64,000 nt of DNA from Platynereis dumerilii (taxonomy: Eukaryota; Annelida; Polychaeta; Phyllodocida; Nereididae), in the NCBI GenBank assembly GCA_026936325.1, contig JAPTHN010000008.1, positions 48,463,706 through 48,527,705 on the forward strand, given 5' to 3'. Within the stretch, counting starts at the first letter, position 1, and the number at the start of each line of letters is the position of its first letter. The notes beneath the pieces were generated by a model that did no database searches, was not told the origin of the DNA, and saw only the letters and a list, made by a program, of their open reading frames with translations. The position numbers and the translations under genes were made by a program. Positions 12,775-26,100 of this stretch are shown here, one piece after another.

Positions 12775-13368
12775 TGAAGTGTGATGTCAGGACACTCCAA
12801 TAGAATACAGATATTGTCTTTTTGTAACTCCAACAATATTGAATCTGAAATGCACTTTATTTTTCATTGTCCCTTTTATAATGATATTAGATTTGAGTAC
12901 TTCAACAAGATAAGACAAATTGATTTCTATTTTGATTCATTAAGTGATGACAGAAAAATAAAATTACTTATGAGAGATGATTGTATTAAAGAAACAGCTA
13001 ATTTTATATGTAATGCATTCGAAAAAAGACAAAAAGCTTTATATACATAGTTTAATTTGTATAATTCTAGTTACTTAGAAATACCAATATGATTCATGTA
13101 AATAGAAATATGTTAAGATTGTACATTTTTTGGAGTTTTAAATTATGTATATTATGTAAATATGAAATTTAGTATTTTTACAATAATTATTATGTGTATA
13201 TATAGACAAATTATTCAAATTTAAATTCAAAGTTTTATTGTTCACCTTCAATGGTCATTTTGTATTAAATGTATTTTTTTAAGTGAATTGTAAGCCCAAG
13301 AGGGCTGGGGGCTAGCTTGTGAGCCCATTTCACAAAAATAAAGAATGTTCTCTCTCTCTCTCTCTCTG
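12775..13368 (+). mobile_element. LINE 3' end with CT-rich tail
   Basis: The frame 12781-13050 encodes the last roughly 90 residues of a LINE ORF2. The phrase IESEMHFIFHCPFYND is the Cys/His-containing C-terminal segment seen in several LINE clades (Crack/Daphne/Nimb-like and relatives). A 3' UTR follows, then AATAAAGAATG and a TCTC tract at 13348-13368. The copy is strongly 5'-truncated. Confidence 0.8.
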
Positions 13369-13389
13369 TCAGTGATGATTCAGCATCAC

Positions 13390-14783
13390 AGCTGGGTCAT
13401 TCTCACAATACATGTAATACACTCTGTAAATCTTTAAATTATTATCATACAATGTACATTGTACATTACTAATTTTAGCCTTGAATGAAAACTGAAGTTT
13501 GAATAAATAGAACCTACCCAAAAAAATGTATTATTTCTACATATAATATATAAATATTATTATGATTTCTTTCAGTTTCAGCCAAAAACGCACCATAACC
13601 ACCTTGAGTTGACAACTTTTTGCTATATTATTATTCAAAATCATTCAAAGGGTGAAATAAAATGAAGTTGTTTCAGGTAGCCGCTATAAATGGCAAGTAG
13701 TTAAAGCCATTATTTAATTAATTTGTACAATTTCCAACACAACAGTCTTTCGTTATATTCTTGTAACTACTTTTTCAAGGTTTGTGTCCACTCCGGAACT
13801 TTAAAAACTATTCATCTCTCTGGAGTAAACTGAAGGAAATTATTTTCCATCATGTCAATTACACTGCTTCCTGTGCCCTCCTAAGTAAGAACCAGCAGGT
13901 CTGGTTTCACAATTCCCTTTAGTTTCCACAAAAACACCTGATCTCCCCTGGCAAGTGCAAAAGTATTTTTATTGGTCGTCAACTCCAGAATCAATTTTTT
14001 TAAGTTTATAAATTGGTTGAGCACATTTTCTTCTGATTAAAAGGGTTCCTGACATAGTCACAGGGGCAGTGTAAAATTTATATTCAGATGCCACCTGGTT
14101 GGAATATTTTATATTAAAAAGACTTCATGAATGTCAACTCCAGAACTGTCAATTCCAGGGCTTTTTCCCGTCAACTCCAGAACTTTATCCTATTCGCTCC
14201 TTAAAATTTTAGGTCAACTCCAGAACCAGAGATGTCAAACAATCCATCACAACAGTAGTGGTGATTTACATACAATCACACAATTTTACACAGGCCCGGT
14301 CTACATTGCAAAATTGTGTTTTGGCATATTAATTCAGATTTCACTGTTTTAAAAATGTACTTTTGGCACATTTTGTTTACAAAAGTCAACTTCAGAACCA
14401 GAATGGTCAACACCGGAATAGATGTCAACTAATTTTTCAAAATAGAATTTAGAGGCATTGTTAACTTAGAAGTGCAAATTTAAGTAAACCTGATTTATTT
14501 ACGTAAGTGACATGCACACAGGAAGTAAACTCTCTGGTCGTTATTTGACATGAAAAAGTCATTATTTGCTCTTTAAGTGGCAAATGTCAACTCCGGAATT
14601 GAAAAAAATGTAAAACTTGAATAAAATAATAAATAATTAATAAACAATTTTAGTAAAATACTTATGCCAAAGGGCAAATACACCTGTCAGAGCTTTTTTT
14701 TTGGTCAAAAATGTGACTTCCCAATTCAAAAATGTTGAGGAGAAATATTACTTGTATTATATATAAATGAGAATGACCCAACT
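13390..14783. mobile_element. Non-autonomous hAT-type element
   Basis: Ends are inverted copies AGCTGGGTCATTCTCA and TGAGAATGACCCAACT. The flanks AGCATCAC (13382-13389) and AGCATCCC (14784-14791) are an 8-bp target duplication with one mismatch, the hallmark of hAT elements. The motif GTCAACTCCAGAAC or close variants recurs at least eight times in one orientation (about 13785, 13978, 14133, 14170, 14213, 14384, 14405, 14586). No transposase frame is seen. Confidence 0.8.
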
Positions 14784-14791
14784 AGCATCCC

Positions 14792-15769
14792 TACTCTCTA
14801 GCATTGTAATATATGTAAAATAATTACAAGCTGTGATGTCATTTTAAACTGTCAGATTCCCCAGCTTCCAAACCAGCGTGAATCCACCTCAACTGTGCAT
14901 CACAGTATCAACACAACGTGAAAATTTTAGTTAATTAATTTTGGTATTTGGAATGTTGTTGAAGCCTACTCGCACCAGTTTACGAGACCTCAAAATGAAG
15001 TGTAGGGCGAATACAAATTTGGAAACAACGTCCTCTTCATTCCGATTCAGATCCATTTTATTCCATGCAAGGCCAAGTTCTCAGAACTGAACAAAGCTCT
15101 GAAATGTAAACAAGAAAGGTAGCCTCAATCAACCGACAAGAGTACAATAGCACATACTGTCTACGTCCAGTATAGAGAGACTTCATGCTTTTAGGACTGA
15201 AATAAAGGCCAAGTTATCCTTCTCATGCTCTCTTTTACGATTTCAGTGGAATTTTTAAGCTGTGCAAGTCCGACGGCCACGAAGGCCCTGGGCACCATTT
15301 CCATATTCCATTCCATTCATGGGTATACACTTCTCTATATCGTTCTGTTCTGCCTCTACATAAGACACAGCTATATCACTTGCTTAAAATGAGCAATATG
15401 CTACGTTACTGCCATTTACTGCCTGGAATGTCACTTAAATAGAGTCCAAAATGATAAAATCATGACCACCATCTAAACCTGTACAGCCAGTTTTTTGTAC
15501 AGTTGGCGAAAGAGCATATTTCAAGGATTTTCGACTGGGAGATGCATAGGAAATTCATAGCGCCGTGCGTGCATGATACATGCACGACATCATTGGATCA
15601 GCCGAAGATTCATAACATAGACTCACACTCAGACCCTTTAAGGCTAGTAGGCCGTTATCAAGGGGCCATCATAAAATGAAATAGTGTTTTTAAGTCTGAA
15701 AAAAAAAACGAACGAACTATAAAGTCCCATGAGTCCCATGGCATAACATAAATATGTGGTTGACTAATT
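14792..15769. other. No gene; contains a dispersed repeat
   Basis: No coding region recognised. The part at about 15480-15620 resembles 21490-21660 (GAGCATATTT, AAGGATTTTC, ACTGGGAGA, CGGCTGAAGAT or GCCGAAGAT), so it belongs to a dispersed repeat family of unknown type. Confidence 0.5.
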
Positions 15770-15993
15770 GAAGTTTTTCAGGATAAGGGAACTAAGATGG
15801 TTACTAAGACATGGAATGCCCCCCTTAGGAGTTCTGTAGGGATTAATACCAGCAAACATTGTCCCTTAAACCATTCGACACATCTATCAGCCAATCACAT
15901 GCCAGTTTTGCAGTGAAATAATTCCCATATTCTTTGTTGTCCAGTTATCCTCTTATGTTTGACTGTTTGAGCGTTTGTCTTATGGTATAAGCC

Positions 15994-16091
15994 GGTTATT
16001 CACCAAGGGATCAGGAATATGTGTTTATCACACCTCGGGCTAAAGCCCTCAGGTGATAAATCACATATTCCCTCTCCCGTGGTGAATAACC
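15994..16091. mobile_element. Foldback element, copy 1
   Basis: An almost complete palindrome from GGTTATTCACC to GGTGAATAACC with a centre near GGGCTAAAGCCC. A related palindrome lies at 24101-24190. Confidence 0.8.
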
Positions 16092-16132
16092 TATACTTAC
16101 ATGGGTACAAACAGCAGATATTGTTACTACAG

Positions 16133-16510
16133 TTTGTCTCATCCAACATGCGAACCGGTGTTTGGCCTGATTTCTCAGCATCTAAAAGTCGTACATCAGA
16201 AATACACATACCTGCTGGTAGATCAGCTGTTTTGTAATATGAATATCACGTTTTCGCAATGTTTTAGCGCCGTTTTTTGCCGATTTTCAAGCAATTTCCT
16301 AAGAAGGCTGCTCATTTTGCTTCTTTACTTTCCTGATACGACCAAAACAATAGGCACAATTGGCGTGACGTCACAAAAATGCACTGCAGCCCCACTCCCG
16401 ACTTAGTTCTAGTTAATGTAACTATTTACATTGCTCTAGGTTAATGCATTGGATTTCCACAGCCTGTAGAAAAAGTGCCTAATTCAAGTTCGCATGCAAG
16501 TTGAGACATA
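16133..16510. mobile_element. MITE with TTTGTC ends, copy 1
   Basis: Inverted ends TTTGTCTCATCCAACATGCG and its diverged inverse near 16490-16510. The body matches the MITE at 47576-47954 (CTCAGCA, TTTGTAATATGAATATC, TGACGTCACAAAA, ACTTAGTTCTAGT). It lies inside the long-armed element. Confidence 0.7.
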
Positions 16511-17730
16511 CTGTAGTGACAACTGAGAAGCACCTAAGAATCCACTTAGAGTCAAACATATCTTACTTACAATATGTTCCATCCCCTTACAGAGCATGAA
16601 GTCTACTAAGAATGCCCCTTAGATGGTTATGTTATATTTTCTGTTATAAGTATATATATATTGCACTGCAGGTTTGCTAAAGCTACATATGTGTTTGCAC
16701 ACAATCTGGTGATATAATTTTGCAAAAAATTGACCGCTCGGCGCAAAAAGGAGCTTAGTTGAAAAATGGAATTTTGAGAAAAGGGCCTTTTACTTTTGAA
16801 CAGTTGTTTTCAGTTCTCGCTTGGTCAATACTGGTCCGAATTGAATGATTTTCGGTAGGTACATTCATATATACATTTTCTACAAATGTATATAGAAACA
16901 ATGATGCTAATATTATTACTTTTTATGAAATAAGACCATTGCTCCTTCTTGCATTAAACAAAGCATTATCAGTGGGGCAAAAAGGAGCATAGATGCACTT
17001 AGCTCCTTCTTGCGCCGACTTGTTTCGGTGCAAAAAGGAGTTTAGTGCTAGTATTTTTGCTATAATTGTTACTTCAGGGGAACAAGAAGTGCAACGAAAT
17101 GATCATATGGTTTGTTGTTCAAGTGGTCTTGTGACAAGCAATTTTTCTATGCTCTAGTGACCACTGAGTGTAAATATCTCCAAAGCTGAAGACAACACCT
17201 TAATCCAGAAGTTGACCAGTCACTGGAGTTTATTCATGTTTGACAAACTTGTCATGACACCTACAGCTTTGGCCAAGTTGTAACAAGTGCCTATTAACCA
17301 TGTGGAGATTAATGCTTTCTTTTGTTTTTGACACCTTCTGCCTCAGACACCTCACTCACTTGAAGGTTGTCATAGACAATCATCCACCAAGTTAAATAGT
17401 TCAGTTGTACTCTGCAATCTGTACTGAGCCTTGGACAAACAAAGCACCTCCAAAAATTATTGCAGAAAGTGTTGAGAATTAGCTTACAAAAAATGTGTGA
17501 GGTTTCAGTATAGGTGGAGAATAAAAATATACATTATTTTATTCAGTGTCAGGTGGAGAACGTCTGAGAAATTTTGTTTGGGTTGCAAATGCAATTGAGC
17601 ATAAAGTGACAGTTTGCTGTTTATACAATAATTATTGTTTAAAACCAAGTGTATTGGATTAAATATAACATTAAAGTATATTGGATTAAAGCACAACATT
17701 AAAATTGTTTTACATTTGTAGAAAAAAGAA

Positions 17731-17739
17731 TATCTATCC

Positions 17740-17770
<31 letters not shown>
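17731..17770. repeat. (CTAT)n microsatellite
   Basis: About ten CTAT units with edge variants. Confidence 0.9.
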
Positions 17771-17826
17771 CGTCTGTGCATCTGTCCATCTCCGTCCATT
17801 AATTTATTTGTCTGACTATCTTATCT

Positions 17827-17925
17827 GGAGCTTGCTGGGTCCAGGGTTCGATACCTGCTGTGGCCAGGTCACCTGGACTTGTTGGAGAACACAGTTTCAA
17901 TCATCCTTTGCTTATTCATGTCCGA
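17827..17925 (+). mobile_element. SINE fragment with B box
   Basis: GGGTTCGATACC is a tRNA-type B box. The sequence after it (CAGGTCACCTGGA, CAGTTTCAATCATCC) matches the copy at 19538-19660. The tRNA 5' half is degraded. Confidence 0.55.
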
Positions 17926-18210
17926 ATTAGTCTTCTAAGCATAGGCATTTGGATTCTTTTTTGGGTGGGGGGGGGGGGTGTTATTTGCCTGAATTTCACG
18001 ATCTGACTTATACATGATATTGCTAGAAAACCCCTGATTTTCAATAATTTTTTATTTGATCAATGATCATATGCCCAATTTTTTAGCCTCCTTGCCCGAA
18101 TTTGGCCTTTTCTCAAAGTTTGAGGGCAGCTCAAGAGAGCTAAAGAGCGGAGATACAGGACATAAAGCCGAATTCATCTATCCAATATGGAATTCACATA
18201 TAGACATTTC

Positions 18211-18605
18211 TGTTTATATTTCTTCCTTCTATCCTTCCTTCTATTCATCCATAATTCTTCATTCCTTCCTCCCTATTAACTTTCCTTTTCTCTCTTCCTT
18301 CTTTTACGTCTTTCTTCTGTCTTCGCATTAATTTCCACCTTGTTTCCTTCCTTTACCTTGCCCTCCCTTTTTTATTTCCTTCTTCCCTTTCTGTATTCCT
18401 TGGAACTGTCCTTTCCCGTTTCCTTTATTCCTGCCTGTCTCCCTACTCTTAGTGATCTCCAATTCTCTTCTTTCTTTTATGACTTCTTTCCTTTCTTAAT
18501 TCCTTTTCTTCTTTCTTTCTTTCTTTCTTTCTTTCTTTCCTTCTCCCTGCCTTTCTTTGCTTCCTTCTCCCTGCCTTTCTTTGCTTCTTTATTTGTCCCT
18601 TCAAT
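18211..18605 (+). repeat. Pyrimidine-rich tract
   Basis: About 400 bp of TTCC/TTTC repeats, including a (CTTT)n core at about 18507-18540. Open frames across it are composition artefacts. Confidence 0.9.
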
Positions 18606-19537
18606 CCTTTCATCCCTAGCCAATTCCAGGCTTAGTAGACAAGGGGCTAGTGCCTCATATAAATTTTGCTCCTGTCCTAAGTAGCCACCCAAGTACATAA
18701 ATACAGGACATACAGTGCACAAATGAAGGATGTCAAGTCAAATCACTCGGCCATCCATCCTTCCTTCTGTCCCCCTAAATTAGGTTAGAATTGAGCACAT
18801 TTGATCACAAATTATGAAACTTACTAAATTACTTTATGATCTCTTTGTTTGGTTTTGTTGAAACTGTGAACTCTTAATCTGTAAGTTTGTTAATCTGCAC
18901 TCTCCTGATGACAAGTTTCGAAGCAATCAAGCATGACTGCCTGCCGGACTATTTCTGGTCAAAGTTGTCAAAAACAAAAGGATTGCTCAAGCATGACACA
19001 ACTTAAACTTGTCATGTGCAAAGTTGTCAAACATGAATGAACTCCATTGTGACACCTGTTTTGATAAGGCATATTACGAGTTAGCCACCATTAGAATTCC
19101 CTTGAGGGGGAGGGGGCTTGGACAAAATAAATAATTTCATGCTCAGTTTTGGTGAAATAAACAAATCATTTTTAGGCAGTAATTTCTGGTGGAGGTATTT
19201 CTTTAAAAGGGTGTTTTATGGCTAAGAAATATATGATATTGTCTGTTACCTTCGTTATTGCTGTGAAATAAATAATTTCTCATTGGGGATAACTCTGATT
19301 CCCTCCCCTAGAAATCTAATGGTCACCCCCTGAAGCAACTTATGAGTGAATTTCAAAAGATTTAGACATGTGTTATAATTCAAGTGCACACAAAAATAGT
19401 GGTCAAACATTTTCTTATTTTCGTGTTCAACGATTATGTCCATATGTCTTGACAAATGCATTTTTCCGTGATAGAAATTAATTTCACTTGGAAAAAAATA
19501 TCTTTTCAACCTATTCCTTTTGACCAGGGTGATTAGG

Positions 19538-19660
19538 TGGACAATAGGTGGTTACCTCGTTTGATAGTGCCCTGTGCTTTCAATCAACGGGTCTAACGTT
19601 TGATCCTAGATCTGGGCAGGTCAACTGGAATTAGGACAGCAGTTTCAAACATCCTCCATC
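19538..19660 (+). mobile_element. tRNA-derived SINE fragment
   Basis: GTGGTTACCTCGTTTGATAG resembles an A-box half and ACGTTTGATCC a decayed B box. The tail matches the copy at 17827-17925. Confidence 0.5.
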
Positions 19661-20922
19661 TCATAGCTCTTTCTTTCACCTGCCCTACACAGAATATAAA
19701 GCCCCACTAATTCATCCATCTTGCCCATTGTGACATTTCATTGTTTGGTATAATTTATTGAATTTGTAATCTTTGTAACAATATTTTTGATTTCTCGATT
19801 TTTTAGCTTATGGCAATCCCCCCCCTTCATGAACCTGTGTCAGGTCGGTGCAGACTGCTGTGTGTATCAGTTGTTGATGCCAGTTGCTTCAAAAGGCATT
19901 GCATACTATTGGATTATTGTATAAGAAGGTTTTGCCTCACATTGTTGGGAATAACTTTGAAGTGTGATACATGGAATATGTTCAGTCATGTGTGGAAATT
20001 TGTGACGTGGCAAAGCTACTTGAGCACTTGAGCAACTGATCATTTCATTGCACTTCTTGTTCCCCTGTAGTAAGTAAATTTCAGCGCCAAAAGGTGCATA
20101 ACAGCACTATGCTCCTTTTTGCGTTGGGTGAAATTTTCTAATGGCAGCGACAAAAAGGGACAACAAAAACTTGAAAATTCCACTTTATTCCACAAATAGT
20201 GTCATCCTGTACTTTGACCGGCAATAACTCCTTTAATTGAAGCTGCTTAGTTCCGATATTCACAGGCATTAATCCTAAGGTCTTGAACTTTCGAAATATG
20301 CAATAATTCAAAAAGGGACTTAGTGGCACTAAGTCCCTTTTTGCGCTCAGTGGTCGAAATATTTTATAAAATTGGATTTTAAACAGTTCTGTAAGTCTGT
20401 CTTAGTGACCTCCACCAAGCCTAGGGGGCCTTAGTTCTTAGTAGCCAGCTAAGTTCCCTTATCCTGAAAAACTTCAGTAAGTGTATTATCATAAGCTTTA
20501 CACTTAAATAATAATTTATGTAATGACATAGTCGCACTATAAGGCCTTTGAACTTTTTAGCCGACCGCTAATTTAGGATTCCGGCCAATTTCCACGAAGT
20601 TAGAAAAATTTTGTAGTAAGATTGCAGAATTATAATTTTAAAGACAGTGAAGAATAATTTTTGATATGAAAGGAAGCCTTGCTTTCAAATGCTCCCAAGA
20701 ACTACAAATCACGAAAAACCAAATGTGAAATTGATGATGTTTCTGATAAAATTGATCTCTAGTGACACCAATTTTACTGGCAGACCAAATCTGTCCATTG
20801 GCATCCCAGCTTGTCACCCAGTTACTACATGCATGCACTGGTTGGCGATATTGAATATTTGATGGAACAGGACTGTATTGGCCCAAAACTGTCTGGTCAG
20901 TAACTTTAAAACATGCACTCAC

Positions 20923-23080
20923 CGCTTGTGTTTCACACAGGCCATAGCCTGGGGTAGCATCCAAACAGTTTGCGCTATGCCACCTGAAGGTTGAAGTAAT
21001 TTTGCCAACGCACAGTTTCCAGCTAGCGTTCAAGCGATAAGCATCAAAGTTTTCAAATGTCAATGAAGAGTCATCCACCGTCCATCTATAGCTGCTTGGG
21101 TCATTGTCACCAACTTTGTCTTCAAGTCCAATATAGATGAAAATAGTTTGTGACGCTATTGTTGGAAAACCTGTATGTAATAAAGAAGAAAAAAATGTAT
21201 AGCTGTTTGCATATTAGTGGTCCAACAGTTTCAAAATTAGGCCTAACTATCAACTTGGTCGTGTGATGTCACTGGCTTAAAAATGTTTTGTTTGTGTCAG
21301 TTACGGCTTATCAGTTGATTCATTGCTTAGCATATCTAGCAGCATGGGTGTTAATAAACAAACTAATTAAATGACTTAAAGTACTTCATCAAATCAGAAG
21401 ATTACGAGATCAACAGAAAAACTGTCAATGATGTGGCGAAGCCAGTTGGCAAATTGAAAAAAATATATTAAAAAATGTTCAGTGGACTGCCAATCTGCAA
21501 AATGCTGTATCAGCTTGAACCCTTATAGACCAGTGCTTTATCCCCAAGGCCAATAGCAGAGCATATTTTAAGGATTTTCCACTGGGAGACCAACTGAACA
21601 ACCTCGAACCATTATTTGTAACAATGTGATGCGTGATATTTACAGATCGGCTGAAGATCCTTTAGGGACCGTTCAGAATTTATGACTTGGTTAGTTTTGC
21701 TGGACTTTTGCGCATAAAAAAGTCTAGATAAAGTGAGTTCATGCATGTTTTATAATATTTTTTCTTTGTTAAAATTTCTTGCCCCCCCTTGGAAGTGTTG
21801 TCAAAAATTAATTACCCCCTGACACCCGTGTGAAAAGTTAGTACCCCTTCCGGCAAAACTCCCAGCCCCCCCCCCCCCATCATGAATTCTGAACGATCCC
21901 TTAGATACATTTGGTATTATACATCCTGATATGCTTGCAATCAAGAAAGAACAGATCAGCTGATTGCAAATTTATTTGGGACTTTCAGAACTTTCAGAAC
22001 TCAGAACTTTATTTTTCACCAATAAAATACAAAGTTTGCATGTACATGCATATGAAAGTTGAAAATAAGAAAGATGACATGTGGCTGGGTCATTTCTTGG
22101 ATTGGACACTGCAGCGCCACCTATAAGTAAGTGAAACGATTCATGTTTTGCCATTGGTTCAATATTATTATTATTTGTCAGCCCAGTTAGCTCAGGCAGT
22201 AGAGCACTCGCCTCACAAGCGAGGGACCCGGGTTCAATCCCCAGGCTGGCCATCATGTCATTCCATGGCATTGTCGTTTGCATCAGACATTAATTGGAGG
22301 TGCCGTGGGCCCAGCTGTAAATAAGTCTCCGACTAAGTCTGGTTACCCATGTTAAATAACGTCTACCTTTACCTTTACCTATTATTCTCAATCAAACCAC
22401 ATGTGGACAATACTTGGGGCATGTGGAATACAAATGGCTGCTAAATCTCAATGCTCAAACGAACATCTTCATATGGGTGAAAACTTTAAGTAAGTGAACC
22501 ATTCAAATTGCATTGATTGTATGTTTCACCTGCGAGGGGCGTTCAGAAGGTTCACGCCTTTTTTTTATTTTGACACTTGTATTCGATCTAGAATAATGTA
22601 TTTTCTACAGGATAAAATTCAACAGTTTTCGAATGGAGTTTCAAAATTTTGGACAATTTGGACATTCTTAATCATTCTGTGGTTGCCATGGAAACAGAAA
22701 GTGCAGCTATAGGTGGCTCAGCTAGTACTAATATCAAGAAAGCCAATGAATTGGGGCTGAGAGAAACCTCACTCTATCGCTTGAATTAGAGAGATTGATA
22801 ATAATTATCAGCTTTTAAAAATACCCCAAAGTACACCAAAGCATTCGTGCACCTGACCCGTTGAAGAAAATGTTCCTTGAAGCCCTCTAGACAAAGTTTT
22901 GTGAAAGCATATTGGTCATCCTAAGCCTTTTCTCCCCTGGAAACTATAGCCCCCAGTGACTAAAGTATTAAGGGAAAACCAGGAGTTATGTAAAGCAATA
23001 AATCACAGAAATAACTGGGATGGATAATAGGTGGTTAGCGCTGATGAGCAGTTTACTGAAATTAGCGCTATATAAATCCA

Positions 23081-23112
<32 letters not shown>

Positions 23113-26100
23113 CTGCCCCTTTAGGTCTCTTGTTCATACCAGTTAATCCATGTTTTTGTCATAACTCCTGATGTAGTTGAGGACTAACATCTTGCCACCT
23201 GAATATCTCTCCTTCCAAATCTGGCATGTAGGAGGGCTTTCCCGCATGGCTTCAGTGTAAGAATAAAATATTTGGTGTGTTTGAAAGTATGTTTAGAAGC
23301 TGATATCATATTTCTTGTGCCAAATATTGTCAATCTCACTTATACAAGTAATAGAGAGAAGTCTTTTCCAGTCACAAGTCACCATCCTCACTTCTCAGTG
23401 TAATCTTGTTGAGCTTACCCTGACCACATGATACACTGTTTTGTGAAGTTGTGACACAAAGATTAACTCTCCTCCACTGTGGCAGAGGGCAATAGTAGCC
23501 AACCTCACTCCCTTGGGCCAAATAGTTTGCACTAGTGCCCTCATGCCCAGTCAATATTTCTATAATAGCGGCCTAGCATACCTGCTATGAAGTTGCTTAT
23601 AACTGTATCTTTCTCAGATGACTCAACTTTGGCAAGGAAGCCACCAGGCCCTGTGGCAGAACAAGCTGATGTATGCAAAGGCACAGTTTGGTATGTCTGC
23701 ATTATGTTGAAACAATAGACTCCACTCTTGACAAATGGCGCAGGACATATGGTGTCACCTGAAAGCAGAAATATATTAGGCCTATTTAGCATACAGGTCT
23801 ACGAGAAAAGGTGTGATAATCATTTAAAGGTTAAGCCGAAGTTAAATTTTGTACAAAGTGGCAGGAAAAATATTTAATATGGAACTTAAAGAAACCTTTT
23901 TCGGGATCTTACAGGGTTTCCAACGCCTTTAGAATAGGTGTCAACACTTATTGTTTGAAATAACTCTTCAAGGTACACACATCCAAAAACAAATTAACCT
24001 ATGCCCTCAAGGGTCACAAAATTACTCTATAATATATGACACGACTATTAGGTTGAGAGTGAGTGAGCTGCAAGATAATTTCACAGGACTTATAAGCATG
24101 GGTTATTTACCACGGGAGAGGGAACATGTGATTTATCACCTGAGGGCTTTAACCCGAGGTGTGATAAACACATTTCTGATCCCATGGTTACATGTAATAT
24201 TGGCAAATAAAGAATCTCACTCTCTCTCTCTAGCTTTCGTCCATCTCTCATGGACTTCCTCAGCTATCTGAACTAACAAATTCAATGCCAAACTGGATAA
24301 ATTACTTAAAGCTTGGAAGGACAACAACAGAATCACACATCAAACCTGGCAAAGTTTGTACCCCATGGCAGCTACACCCCCAAGTTCTATGGACTACCAA
24401 AAGTCCACAAGGATAACAACCCCTTGAGACCGATCGTGTCCAGCATAGGTAGCATTACCTATGAGGCTGCTAAATATCTAGCCAAAATACTGGGACCCTT
24501 AGTGGGAAGAACCCCGTATCACATAAAAAACAGCTCCGATTTTGTGGAAAAGATCAAGGATCTGGAAGTCCCACCACCATGGAAATTGATATCGTTCGAT
24601 GTAACAGCATTGTTCACTAGCATCCACATTGCAGAAGCCACCAAAGTTGTGAGGGATTATTTGATGAAGGACTTGTCATGGATGTGATCCAATTATTGGA
24701 CTTATGCCCCAACACAACATATATTGTCTACCAAAAGGAATTCTATCAACAACAACAAGGGGCAGCAATGGGTTTGCCCATAATTATCTCCCATAATAGC
24801 CAACCTTTTTATGGAGGATTTCGAACGTCATGCCATTAATACAGTGAAGAACCCCCCGAAAATATGGTACAGATACGTGGACTATACGTTCACCATGTTA
24901 CATGAGTATGATGTCAAAGACTTCACGGACCACTTGAACAGCATAAACAAGTCCATCAAGTTTACACACAAGGAAGAGAAAAATGGGGTGCTGTCCTTTC
25001 TGGATGTCCTGGTCCACGTTCAGGAAGATGGGAGTACTAAGACCACAGTCTACCGCAAGAGTACGCACACTGACCAGTACCTGAACTTTGGTTCCAATCA
25101 TCACCTCAAACACAAACGGTCAGTGGTGCGTACTGCGTACTCTTGTCAACAGGGCGGAGAACCTGGTCACAGAGGATCTAGGCAAGAAGATGGAACTGAA
25201 ACACGTCCAGAATGCCCTCTTAGCTAACGACTATGCACCATGGATGTTTAACATCCCCAGCAAGAAACAAGTGCAACAGAAGGACAAGAACAGCACCACA
25301 CAGAAGAAACAACCACCCATTGGCCTTCCCTATATCAAAGGAGTGTCGGAATCCTTGGAGAGGACATTTAGGAAGCATGGGATAACCATTTATCACAAGC
25401 CAGTTAATACGCTGAGACAACATTTAGTGCAACCTAAGGACATCACACCTAAAGAGCATAAGGCGGGCGTAATATACCAGGTTAAATGTCAGACATGTTC
25501 CAGGATCTACATCGGTGAAACAGCAAGATCACTAAACAAAAGACGTGAAGAACATAAAAAGACCTCCTCATCAGCCATCAACGAACATTTCTCCAACGTG
25601 GGTCATCAAATGGATTGGAAGAACGTGAAAGTACTTGGAAAAGAAGATAATTGGGTGAAAAGGAAGATCAAGGAGTCCATCGAAATACGCAAGAATAAAC
25701 CATCTCTAAATTGGGACCAAGGCTGGGACCTCCCCCCCCATCTTCTGCAACCTCTTGTCACATGACTTGACCCTGGGCAGTCATGTGACACACTGAGCCT
25801 GTTCAGATAGCTGAGGAAGTCCATGAGAGATGGACAAAAGCTGTGGTGAGTCAACTTCAGACCTTTGTGCTTTTGAAACTAACACAAATTACAAAAGATA
25901 TATATTTTTTCGCAATGAAATACTGGCATGTGATTGGCAGACATGGCATGTGATTGCTGACATGCAGAGGTTTTTGAAGGTTTGCACCCACCTATGGCGT
26001 AGAATATTCCACCAGTCATGTTGGTCAGATAAACGAGTCCGCTTTCCACTCGTTTCCAATAACAGAGTTGTCCCACTGAATCCGACCTCTTGTAGATTCC

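Larger units (their letters stand above)
15770..20475. mobile_element. DNA element with long inverted arms
   Basis: The outer ends GAAGTTTTTCAGGATAAGGG (15770) and its inverse (20456-20475) match almost perfectly. Similarity continues inward in patches: GGGGAACAAGAAGTGCAA near 17080 against its inverse near 20055, and TTGTCAAACATGAATGAA near 19026 against its diverged inverse near 17235. The arms are therefore over 1 kb each. The motif GCAAAAAGGAGC recurs in both arms. The centre holds microsatellites, a pyrimidine tract and SINE pieces. No transposase is recognised. The left arm is lengthened by the elements at 15994-16510. No clear target duplication. Confidence 0.7.

Noticed and set aside
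18056-18722. Frames at 18.0-18.7 kb on both strands
   Set aside because: Run through a pyrimidine tract; composition explains them.
22177-22250. tRNA-Val gene
   Set aside because: It has a tRNA fold but continues into a SINE body and tail, and a second copy with the same body lies at 62128-62273.
22534-22800. mariner transposon
   Set aside because: Only one end-like word is visible; no matching inverted end and no transposase.
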